64,000 nucleotides of DNA from Lumbricus rubellus. Lineage: Eukaryota; Annelida; Clitellata; Crassiclitellata; Lumbricidae. Every line of letters starts with the position of its first letter. The first letter of the stretch is position 1. The notes below the pieces were generated by a model. That model worked only from the letters and a program-made list of their open reading frames with translations, was not told the DNA's origin and did not search any database. This document shows positions 11,069 through 19,968 of this stretch, piece by piece. Location of the stretch: NCBI GenBank assembly GCA_945859605.1, contig OX243816.1, positions 27,103,924-27,167,923 on the forward strand. The letters run 5' to 3'. The translations under genes and the position numbers were made by a program.

Positions 11069-14000
11069 GTTAGTATATTAAAGTTTTCTTTAGATTCAGC
11101 CTAAAGTGTCATTTTATATAATGTTGTCAACGGCTTTTAAGTGAACCGAAAATTTGGTGATTGGATGAAAGAGACGAAGTGCGACAACAGACTGCTAGAA
11201 TTAGGATTTTCCAAGGCGGAGGATCCAATGGGGTCATCGCGAATTCCCGAAACCTAGGGCTGCCAAGTACCAACCGTCCCAGATTCTCCGTGACACTTCC
11301 CGTGATCGGCTTGCTCGTCCCGTGTCTCGGTCTGATCCCAAATTGTCCCGGAATTTGGTGTAGATATCCACTTCACCAAATGTTGTTATTTTTTTGCACA
11401 TTAAACTCGGCAAGTTGTAGGGTGCGATGTGTCAATGAATTTTGCATCCTGCACTTTATGAGACCTGACGCTGTTGGCTTTTCATCGGATTCCGACAGTG
11501 CTGGACGGAAATCTTCAAGCTATACAACCCACTGACCCATTGTCCTGTGCACTGTCAATTCCTGTTTCCAGTGCCTCAGGTCACCATGTCATCTGTACAA
11601 CATTATTCGTAATGGCCTGGGAACCGACCTTTTCCAACATGCTTAATTATGTGCCGCACATTACACCAATCCCAAGCGATGTTTTGCATTGGCTGCCTGT
11701 CCCATTCCACAATTGAGTTCAAGCTAAGTCTGATGGTGTTTGAATCGCTCCACGGGGCAGCACCTGAATACATTTGCAACTACTGCTCTGAAACTCGTTC
11801 CTCTGCATCCGAGTTACAACTTAGGTCGCTTAAGAAGACCGATATTTATGTATGGAAGATGAGGACACGCTTTTTCGATTGTGCATTCTCGGCTGTTGGT
11901 CCCAGATGCTGTAACAGTCTTCCACCGGACATTAGAACGGCTGCCTCACGCGACTCTTTCAAATCAGAGTTTAAATCTGATTTGTTTGCTTCAGAAGGTG
12001 TCTTAATTGCAGCGTTAACTACAGCATCAGAATTTTAGATGTTCATATCTCAGGATTTTAAGAGCATAGAGAGCTGAAAATGGTCGCGTTAATTTTGCAT
12101 GAGAATGTTTTCCTAAATCTGTTGTCTCGCTAAAGCGTACCGTTTCAGAGCCTTTCTTGGGACACCATACATATATCCGTACGAACAGAAGGACAAACTT
12201 TCTGACTTGTAGTGTAGATTGTGGTTGATCGGTAATCCTGAGACCCTTGTTTTTCTTTGTTTCAGGGACCCCATCTTCTCAACAAAAGCTCACGTTTTTC
12301 AGATTGATCCAGACACAAAGAAGAAATGGGTGCCTGCAAGTCCACAGGCTTTGTCCGTCGGTTTTTACCATGATGCCAACCGACAAATCTACCGAATTAT
12401 CAGTATTGAAGGCTCTAAGGTGAAACTTGTGCATTGTCTAATTGCATGTAGCTTTCTTAGAGTGTAATTTCAATGTTAATCAGCAGGTGTTTAATATTTT
12501 CAAATTTGAACAGTTTACACCAGAGAACTTCTTAAAAGGTGTTTAAATATTTTTCAAAATTCTAAGACAGTCTAAGATTTGTTGTTTTTCATATGTGCTG
12601 ATTACTTTTGAATGTTGCACATCGTTTTCAGATTCTAATCAACAGCACTATTATACCAGGCATGACTTTTACAAAAACATCTCAGAAGTTTGGTCAGTGG
12701 TCAGACGTTCAAGCAAATACCGTCTACGGCCTTGGCTTTTCGAATGAGCAAGATCTTGCCAAGGTCAGTTCAGCTTAGCAGCGTAATGAGCAGTTCCTAA
12801 GTAATAAAGCTGCCCTTAACACTTTGAACGTTAGGTACAGGTTTATTCGTATGTCATGTAGGACGTAATAATAATGATGACAATTTATATGGCACCATTA
12901 TGCCATCTTACTGAGCACTACAAGAGCGCCTAATTCGTACAGCATCATGCAGGGACTATGGGCACAGGAACCATCTTTGTTTTCTTGTGCATTTCTTTCC
13001 TGCCAAAAGGTCTTTTTCGCAGCAATGCTGCTGCAAGCAATGAATAGAAATCTGATTTGGTACCAGCCATGAAACATATATAGATCTGTCTGCTTTCGAG
13101 GCTGATATGTTTCATAGATATGGTAATTTGTTACTTTATCATGGATACATGTTCTTCACGACTCATGTTGAATTTCTTCCTTTTTACTTTCTAATCGATA
13201 TTAATGACAATTAAATAGATATTAATGATGAGCTAATGGATATTAATTAGGGCAGAGTCGATTTCAGTTTTTTTTTGCCGATTCCATATACTGGACAATA
13301 CAGGCCATCATTTCTTGATTCTTAATCCAATTCTGAATACCAGGTGATAGTTTTTAAATGTATTTTGTTGCATATATTTGCACAGGAATATTACAGTGGG
13401 TTAGATAAAGTAATAACAGCAGCAAGTGTATTTTCATAAAGGCTGTGACTAGCGGACCGCCAGGCGGCCCTTGAATTTCAAATACTAGCGGACCGCCAGT
13501 GGCGGCCGTCCAATACGGAATACTAGCAGACCGCCAGACAATATGGCTGCCAACGAATGCAATAAATTAGAGCGCGACGTATCGACGATTGTTCATCAGT
13601 TCAGCTTCAATTTCAGCAGAATGACCGCACTAACCCTAAAACCAACCCTAACCGACCATCACGACGCCTGAACTGAGCCCTAACCGACCCTCACGCTTTG
13701 CATGTTGGGATGAGTGCATTGAGTGGTATAATTTGGGACCGCTGTTGACAGGATTATCAAATTCTATTTACACCAAAATTTATCTTCGTTAATCAAACTT
13801 CTATTTCTACTATATATCATCTAAATGAAGATTGGTTACTTATTCAGTTTATCGTTTCCCTTCTCCTTGTTTCTATAATTTTTTGTCCGACATAAAACAA
13901 ACTATCGGTAACTGCCGCCATTGTAACAATATTCAAGAATCAAGACTCGTTACTCATGTGACAGGTTACACGTGACTGGCGGTCCGCTAGTAATTGAAAT

Positions 14001-17000
14001 TGGACGGCCGCCTGGCGGTCCGCTAGTCACTTCGTTTCATAAATGATAAGTTGTATCAAAATCTCACTGACATTACAATAATGCAATTTTAAGTGCTAAC
14101 ATATGCCAATACAATAATTAGAAATTAGGCATTTTTAATTTTGAATTAAAAGGAAAGCTGATTTCTTGGCCTTCCATAAATTTGATCTATATGGCATGAT
14201 TCAGGCCAAGGACTCTGGATGAACTGGGTTGAACTGAATGCACTTGTTCTGTGTAGCTATCTTGTAATGACCTGAATTACTGTATTTATGAAGCTCTAGA
14301 ATTCTGGTATATATATCCAGATTTCTGTTCATCAGTTTATAGAGACTTTCAATGAGATGAGAGAAGCTGCAGCACAGATGCCACCTCCGTCTGACGACAA
14401 AGAAATTAACGGATTGACTGAAAGTCATAATATCACTGCAAGATTTTCACCTCGAGATTCTGGTTTGCTCACCACGAAGCCTTCCACCCAGGTTGCGTTT
14501 TTATTTTCAATGATTTTTTAACGGAATCATTGATGTATGTCATGTGATTCAGTGTGAGTGACACTGAAAATGAGATTGGGTCAGTCATTGACAATTTAAT
14601 ATGAATTATGATTTTCCAAGGTTTCAAAATGCAATGAAAGTAGACTGTAACTTAAAAGCGTTAACAGAGTTAATCGGCTCAGCTGCAATACTTTTTAATC
14701 GTTGTAATTGTTGTAATTCAGATGAAATTATTTATGTTGCTGATTAGCGACTGTTGGCATTAATCATGCTGTGATTTCTGCTAATCCCATTGCTCTTCTG
14801 GATTTGGTCGCAAGGTCTAGCTGGAAAATATTTTGCCCACCTTACGCTCCACATTATGCTGTTGAGCTGCACATTCTTGTGTAAGGAAAGGACTTTGGTT
14901 TCAGTTTGTACAACTGAAAATAATTTTCCCATGAAATTTGTAGGTCCACTGAGTGTGTGTTCTTATGTTTGCTGGACCTTTGTCATTACTGTGACCAATG
15001 AGGCAGACTGTTGGGGCCATATTTTGGTTGAAAGCTATGCCACCTGCTATCAGTTATTTGTGCATATAAATATCATCACTGAATGCAATACTTGTTTGAG
15101 TAAAAGTTAAAATTGCGTTGTTGATTATTGAATCAAATTTACCTTAAATTTTACCATAAGATTTGAGATCAACTTCTGCAAGTTCTGCTTTAAACTTACG
15201 TAGGACGAACCTGAGAAGAAAGTGACACCGAGTTCAAGTCCCAATCTTTCGGCGTCCGGATCTCAATCAATTGAACAACTTCGATATGAAAATGACCGAC
15301 TTCTTGTTGCACTAACTCAAAGGTATGACATTGCGATATGACATTGGGATATGACATTGGGATATGACATTGCGATATGACATTGGGATATGACATTGGG
15401 ATATGACATTGGGATATGACATTGGGATATGACATTGGCATATGTGACATTGGGATATGACATTGGGATATGACATTGGAATTCAATGACTGCGACATGC
15501 ACTACAGGTGGCATTTCGTCAAATCAGGAGACACTGAAAGTAAAATTATGTGCATGAGTATTTGTAAGAATATTGGAATAATTTAATGCTGATGTATTGA
15601 TATTTAGAAATGCCAAACACAAAAGGTAGAAATGTGAGAGTTGCATAGTAGTCATGCTATTACTGGGCTATCCTCATTTAGGACCGATTGCAATGTTCGT
15701 TTCCCCAATCAGATCGCTATAGAAGCTGTGTAACTATTTCAGTCCAAAAACAATGTGTTCTGCAATGTTTATTCCTGCATTAAGGTTGGCAATGAGTGAT
15801 TTTAGCATGTAATAATGACCTATGCTTTCTCAAATGAATGAACGACACACTGACGAAATAGAATTTATAAGTTTTTGCTTAAATATGTCGTTGTAGTCGT
15901 GCTAATGCTAAGAAGTGGGAGGTGGAGCTGCAGACCCTTCGCCATAATAACCTTCGACTAAACGCGGCTCTTATGGAGAGCATGACAAATGTGGATCAGT
16001 GGACACAGCAATTAACGAAGCTGAAAGAGGAAAATGCTATGCTCAGGAAAGAGGTAAGTGAAGAAAATGCTATGCTCAGGAAAGAGGTAAGTGAAGAAAA
16101 TGCTATAGATGCTCAGGAAAGAGGTAAGTGAAGATGTTGTAATGCTTGAATTCCAGAAGAGAGCGTGTTGGGAAAATCGAATGCTCAAGATACGATTTAA
16201 AATTAGCAAGGAAGCCCTTTGAAATGCCATCATGCTGAAGATGAGGTTTTGATCCATTGACAACATGGAGGAATTGACAGCTGCTGCCAAACACTACAGC
16301 TCGCCATGAAAGTGTGAAGTCAAATCTAAGATGTTTTGCTCAAGTACCGCTTAATATGATTCTGAAAGTGTTCTGAAGGATTAAATGTAATTTTTATGAA
16401 CAGACGTGAAATTCTGTGCACATCAAATAGTTAGAAATTATTCTTCGCCGTAGCTAGCTGCTAATCTGCAGCATAAAATTGTAAGTCTTCAGTTGCTTGA
16501 CTAAACTTATGGAAATGACCATCAGCAATGAAATTCGGTGACCTTGGAGCAAGATTTGATATGCAGAACTTAATTAAATGGATTACTGTCTCTGGACAGT
16601 GTTATGGATTTATTAAGTTAAGAAGGTCAATGATCCTGAATGAATCAACACATTACTTTGTTTAATAATTATTTTTTTTTAGGAAAAGATAGTAAGGAAA
16701 GTGCTTTCACATTTAATTCAAGAAGCCATAGTTATGAACAAACATTTTGCACTGAGTTTTTATTTGTTCTTTCTGATTTTTCAGTTGGTTGATGCAGAGC
16801 AGACTTCAGGTAGTGGTGATGCATTTCAAAGTCAGCTAGCAGAAGCAAAACTAAAGCTACAGATGGCTGAAAGACTGGTTGATGACAGAAATAAGGTATA
16901 GCACAGTAGTTCTATGTAGACTGTAAACTCACAAGATCAATATGTAAATTTTTATATAATATGTTGTTACCAACACCAACCCAGCAGTAGATTAGTCATT

Positions 17001-17943
17001 ATCTGTCTCATTCACAGAAGTATGTAAGAACACTATTTTGCATTTGAAGTTTGCCTGCCCATAGTCATTACCGTACATATATACGCATATTATATATTTC
17101 CCACACTGGGAAATCATAAGCTTAGGGTTGAGTAGATTGCACAGCATGCAAACTCACCTGAGGACATTGCTTGTTGTACAAGGTTGTGATAAGGCCGCTA
17201 CATGGACAACAAACTTCATCAAACTTGTCAGACAAAGGTTCAGAGTCTGTGCCAAACATTGAAAACTCGGGATTGTCTTCATGTCTATATAAAGACATTG
17301 CAACAGTAATCTGTTGCAAGAAATGCAACGTCCAATCTGTGTATTGTTGGTTGGTAGCATTGCACTGTGTATACTTACGTATATATGAACTTTTGAAATA
17401 GTGAGTGGTGTACTGACAATTTAATTTCTGTGGCAATTAAAATTAATGTTATTTTGTGTTTTGTGGATGATTCAGGAGTTGAATATCTGCAAGTCAAAAG
17501 TAGACGATCTATCTCGAGTTGAAATCCAGAAGCAGATGCTGGAGAAAAAGGTTCAGGTGGGTCTAATGTTCAATGTGTTCATTAACTGCATTCTGTGCTC
17601 AGCATAGAGTGCTACAGCTTCATGTTCTTTCCTCTGCACTGACCAATCTACTCTGCTGTTGTTACATACTCTGTGGTTTTAAAACAGTGCCTGGAGTAGC
17701 GTAGTGACAATGCAAATGCAATGAGAATCATAAATTGGTTTTTGCTTTTAGACAGTGGAAGAGGAAAACGTTCGAATGAAGAAGGACCTCATTGAGCTGA
17801 ACCTGGAACTGGAAAAGGCCAATTCAGATCCTAGCGTCCACATCAAACGGGAGCTGCACAGTCTACAGCAGCAGCTGAGCACGAAGCTCAATGAGTTGTA
17901 TGTCTTAAATGATTGCCTGGCTGACACGTTGCTGCAGTCATGA
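11064..17943 (+). CDS. Homer: Homer scaffold protein gene, nine coding exons, 368 codons
   Basis: The joined exons are 11064-11068, 12266-12419, 12632-12763, 14336-14491, 15204-15322, 15897-16053, 16785-16895, 17476-17556 and 17752-17943. All phases agree and the sum is 1107 nt. The product has an N-terminal EVH1 domain (residues 1 to about 110), a serine/proline-rich linker (about 110-175) and a long coiled coil to the C-terminus. Vertebrate Homer1 long forms are about 354-366 residues, so this is full length. Family knowledge: Homer EVH1 binds PPxxF motifs in group I mGluRs, IP3 receptors, ryanodine receptors, Shank and TRPC channels. The coiled coil tetramerises, linking surface receptors to internal calcium stores. 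The introns carry a LINE fragment, a 594-bp transposon and two exon-adjacent tandem repeats. Identity is very secure; only the first 5-nt coding exon is inferred. Confidence 0.96.
11180..12050 (+). pseudogene. Non-LTR reverse transcriptase C-terminal remnant in Homer intron 1
   Basis: One frame reads a HITPI...LHWLPV motif near 11660-11700. After a frameshift, another reads [20 protein letters not shown], then [15 protein letters not shown] and [11 protein letters not shown] up to about 11990. These are the conserved C-terminal blocks of CR1/L2/jockey-type reverse transcriptases (LHWLPV, FK, SLHG.APEY, F...GP..WNSLP). The catalytic fingers and palm are absent, and the copy is broken and 5'-truncated. 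It lies wholly in intron 1 and should be spliced out. Confidence 0.85.
12266..12419 (+). CDS. Homer: Homer exon 2: first half of EVH1
   Basis: The acceptor is ctttgtttcag and the donor is aag/gtgaaa. It encodes residues 3-53. The signature begins [14 protein letters not shown], then TKKKWVP and [11 protein letters not shown], which is nearly identical to vertebrate Homer. Trp23 corresponds to the ligand-binding tryptophan at position 24 of mammalian Homer, with Phe13 beside it. Confidence 0.97.
12632..12763 (+). CDS. Homer: Homer exon 3: second half of EVH1
   Basis: The acceptor is cgttttcag and the donor is aag/gtcagt. It encodes residues 54-97. The [12 protein letters not shown] segment (residues 65-76) and NTVYGLGF (82-89) are hallmark Homer EVH1 sequence. 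Gly88 corresponds to mammalian Gly89, which is needed for proline-rich ligand binding. Confidence 0.97.
12764..13440. other. Homer intron 3, left part, with a SINE-like tail
   Basis: This is non-coding. At about 12880-12940 the minus strand resembles the LINE/SINE tails elsewhere in the window (ggcgct, ctcagtaaga, ggtgccatataaatt). The rest is plain AT-rich intron. Confidence 0.4.
13441..14034. mobile_element. 594-bp transposon with multi-copy terminal repeats and a 9-bp target duplication, in Homer intron 3
   Basis: The terminal core gtgactagcggaccgccagg is perfectly inverted at the other end. The target duplication tttcataaa (9 bp) is at 13432-13440 and 14035-14043. The same terminal word (actagcggaccgccag) is repeated inside: twice more on the left (about 13484 and 13522, one variant) and once more on the right (about 13974). 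The interior has ccctaaccgaccctcac-like repeats and no transposase. A 9-bp duplication with long GC-rich ends suggests a Mutator-like element, but this is an inference. Confidence 0.9.
14336..14491 (+). CDS. Homer: Homer exon 4: end of EVH1 and linker
   Basis: The acceptor is gttcatcag and the donor is cag/gttgcg. It encodes residues 98-149. It starts [12 protein letters not shown], equivalent to the C-terminal helix of EVH1, then runs into a polar linker containing MPPPSDD and SPRDSG. The donor departs from consensus at +3 to +6. Both ends are in phase 0. Confidence 0.92.
15204..15322 (+). CDS. Homer: Homer exon 5: linker to coiled-coil transition
   Basis: The acceptor is taaacttacgtag and the donor is caaag/gtatga. 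It encodes residues 150-188 plus two bases of 189. A serine-rich stretch ([14 protein letters not shown]) is followed by [17 protein letters not shown], the start of the coiled coil. The donor is itself the first unit of a 13-bp tandem array that fills the start of the intron. Confidence 0.92.
15323..15479 (+). repeat. 13-bp minisatellite beginning at the Homer exon 5 donor
   Basis: About 12 copies of gatatgacattgg (variants ending gc, one with an extra tg). The first unit, gtatgacattgc, starts exactly at the intron's GT. It is intronic. Reading frames across it are repeat artefacts. Confidence 0.95.
15897..16053 (+). CDS. Homer: Homer exon 6: conserved coiled-coil segment
   Basis: The acceptor is cgttgtag and the donor is aaagag/gtaagtg. 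It completes residue 189 and encodes 190-241. [14 protein letters not shown] and [15 protein letters not shown] parallel the WEAELATLKGNN and LTAALLESTANVKQW stretches of mammalian Homer. The 3' end of the exon and its donor are tandemly triplicated (16030-16132), giving two further complete donors. Confidence 0.95.
16030..16132 (+). repeat. Homer: Tandem triplication of the Homer exon 6 end and splice donor
   Basis: The 33-bp unit gaaaatgctatgctcaggaa + agaggtaagtgaa is present at 16030-16062 and, identically, 16063-16095. A third copy at 16096-16132 has a 4-bp insertion. Each carries an intact AG/GTAAGTG donor, at 16054, 16087 and 16124. Using donor 2 adds 33 nt in frame (11 residues, [11 protein letters not shown]); using donor 3 adds 70 nt and shifts the frame. 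Confidence 0.95.
16785..16895 (+). CDS. Homer: Homer exon 7: coiled coil
   Basis: The acceptor is gatttttcag and the donor is ataag/gtatag. It encodes residues 242-278 in phase 0: a short serine/glycine stretch (QTSGSGDAF), then [19 protein letters not shown] with heptad-like hydrophobic spacing. Confidence 0.92.
17476..17556 (+). CDS. Homer: Homer exon 8: coiled coil
   Basis: The acceptor is gatgattcag and the donor is gttcag/gtgggt. It encodes residues 279-305 in phase 0, with heptad-like hydrophobics (V, L, V, I, M, L) through [17 protein letters not shown]. Confidence 0.92.
17752..17943 (+). CDS. Homer: Homer exon 9: C-terminal coiled coil and stop
   Basis: The acceptor is tttgcttttag and the stop TGA is at 17941-17943. 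It encodes residues 306-368. The ending, [20 protein letters not shown], aligns with the mammalian C-terminus (KIFELTELRDNLAKLL), the part that drives tetramerisation. Confidence 0.96.
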   Translation, partial: TVEEENVRMKKDLIELNLELEKANSDPSVHIKRELHSLQQQLSTKLNELYVLNDCLADTLLQS

Positions 17944-19968
17944 ATACACATGTCATGGATTTATCAGCACTTGGAGGGAAAAGACATACAAATCTACTTT
18001 CAACAAGTCTATGTTTACGTCAGCGGCAAGTCAAACTCAGTTCATGATGCGCATGACTGATTTGAATTCACATACTGTACCAGTAGTAGCAGTTATTATT
18101 AATATGGTCACTAGGAATAGTTAAATTAATATTATTGTTTTCTAATGCTATTTATATGAAATTTTAATTTATTATTTTTTGCTAGTTTATCACTGCATGC
18201 GATTTTTGTTTTGTTATTATATTTTATTATTTTTGCTAGTATTACTATGATCAATATTGCATTTATTATTTTTCCTCAAGGTGCGTATGAACCGTCATGA
18301 TTACAAAATTAGGTTAGTGTTGTCTTCGGTGATGGTTTGTTTGGGTGGAAAATGGATGGCAGAAAACAACTGCATTTAGATAGTTTTAGATGAATGCTTA
18401 CAAGGGAAAATAGTCTCCACAATATTGTTGGATATCTCTGCATGTTGGTAGCTGACACAGTTGATTATTATTATTTATTTTTGTGCCGTCCATAAATAAT
18501 GTCACACAATTTTGAACGGCTTTTTCCTTCCCCCCCAACTCCCTTATCATGCGTCAACACCAGAGTCATATGATATCTAGTATGGGATCGTCACGCATCT
18601 CATCACAATGTGTGACCCTCCTCCTCTAGGTGCATGATGTGACTTATGGACGGCCCCTAATGTAGTGGAAAATTATATTGAAGAGTAAATATTTTTTTCA
18701 GGAAGATCACAATTCACCATCAAGAACACCTCTTATGCAGATAATGGCAGATGCTAGTTTTATTATTAATAATTTTATGATTATTATTCTTATTTAAATA
18801 TCCGTAAAAGCCTTATTCATTGGTATTATTATTATTATTTTAAGCTAAAGTTCACATGACACCTAGAGAATTGAAAAAATTGTGACATTTTTCTCAGTTC
18901 GTTGTTGATGTTATGCTGGTGACAGGATTTTTGGTAAGCAAATGGCATGGAAACAACATATGGTCATAGATATAGGCTCTGGTAGAGGAGTTACTGCTAT
19001 TAGCTTATAATTAGCATATTAAAGATTTTTATCTCTTTACTATTATTTCTATTTGGTATTACTATGACAGTGTTGCTATAATAATTTTTAATACTTACTG
19101 AGAATTTTTAATAAATAATAACATTATTATTTGCAAATAAATAATAAATTCTTTGTGATAGTGAAATTATTATTTTGGAGTTAAATCTGACCCATTGGTT
19201 AGATTTACTGAATCTGAAACAAGTGATATTATTCTTGACTCGGGATTCAGCTGCAACATTTCTTAGGCTTAAGTGAGATTGAAGTTGCTTTTGTATTTAT
19301 TTTACTTGACTGCTTTTCAGTTGATTGGAATGAAACATTGTTAAACGTTAAAACAGTTTTAATCAGTTTAACTATTCTTGGTGCTACTGTGTTTGCCTTT
19401 GCAACTTTTAAAATGTTTGCATTTTAAAAGCATGCACAACTTCCATATCATATGCTATTTTACCTTGGTAGAGTTGATCATATTTGCATACATGTATCTG
19501 TATTGTAAACCTGGATGATTTTTTTTCTAAGCTGAACTGTACTGACCTTGAAGGAAAGTACTAGAGAGGCGTATTGTAACTTTCCCATTGAAGTGTGTGT
19601 GCTTTGTAACTGTGTGTATGTTTACTCTGTAATTTAAGCAATTTATGTTTGCCTTGATGTAATCACATGACACTTATTCGGATTTTAACAAAGACTACAG
19701 TTAGCTTATTATATATATTTGCTTAATTGCATTTAACATGCTAATTGCACTTGCCAGCATTTGTTGTATATGTTTTATTGTGTATGCTATGCTTCTGTAA
19801 GTCCTAGTTTGCTGTTATTCTTTTCACTTAGGACTTTCTGCTAAACAACAGTGTTGCATATGATGACTGATAACGTAAAGTGTTTTTGTGCTCTCAGTTA
19901 ACAATTGCATATTTAGTAGAAGTGCCTTTGAAGTTGATAATTCTGTGTATGTTGTGTGTATAAATAAA
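17944..19968 (+). other. Homer: Probable Homer 3'UTR
   Basis: AT-rich non-coding sequence from the stop to a consensus AATAAA at 19963-19968, followed by a GT-rich stretch. Another hexamer-like site is near 19109, and the T-rich character continues to about 23600, so longer isoforms are possible. It contains a MITE at about 18483-18656. Confidence 0.5.
18483..18656. mobile_element. About 175-bp MITE with GCCGTCCATAA ends
   Basis: The left end gccgtccataaataatgtca and right end gatgtgacttatggacggc are inverted repeats over about 20 bp. The centre has a C-run and no coding sequence. The target duplication is not clear. It lies in the proposed Homer 3'UTR, where a transcript would carry the hairpin. 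Confidence 0.75.

Noticed and set aside
15196..15514. Minus-strand open frames of about 65-100 codons with repeated Ser-Gln-Cys-His-Ile-Pro-Met
   Set aside because: Pure translation of the 13-bp minisatellite in the Homer intron; lies over exon 5 in antisense.
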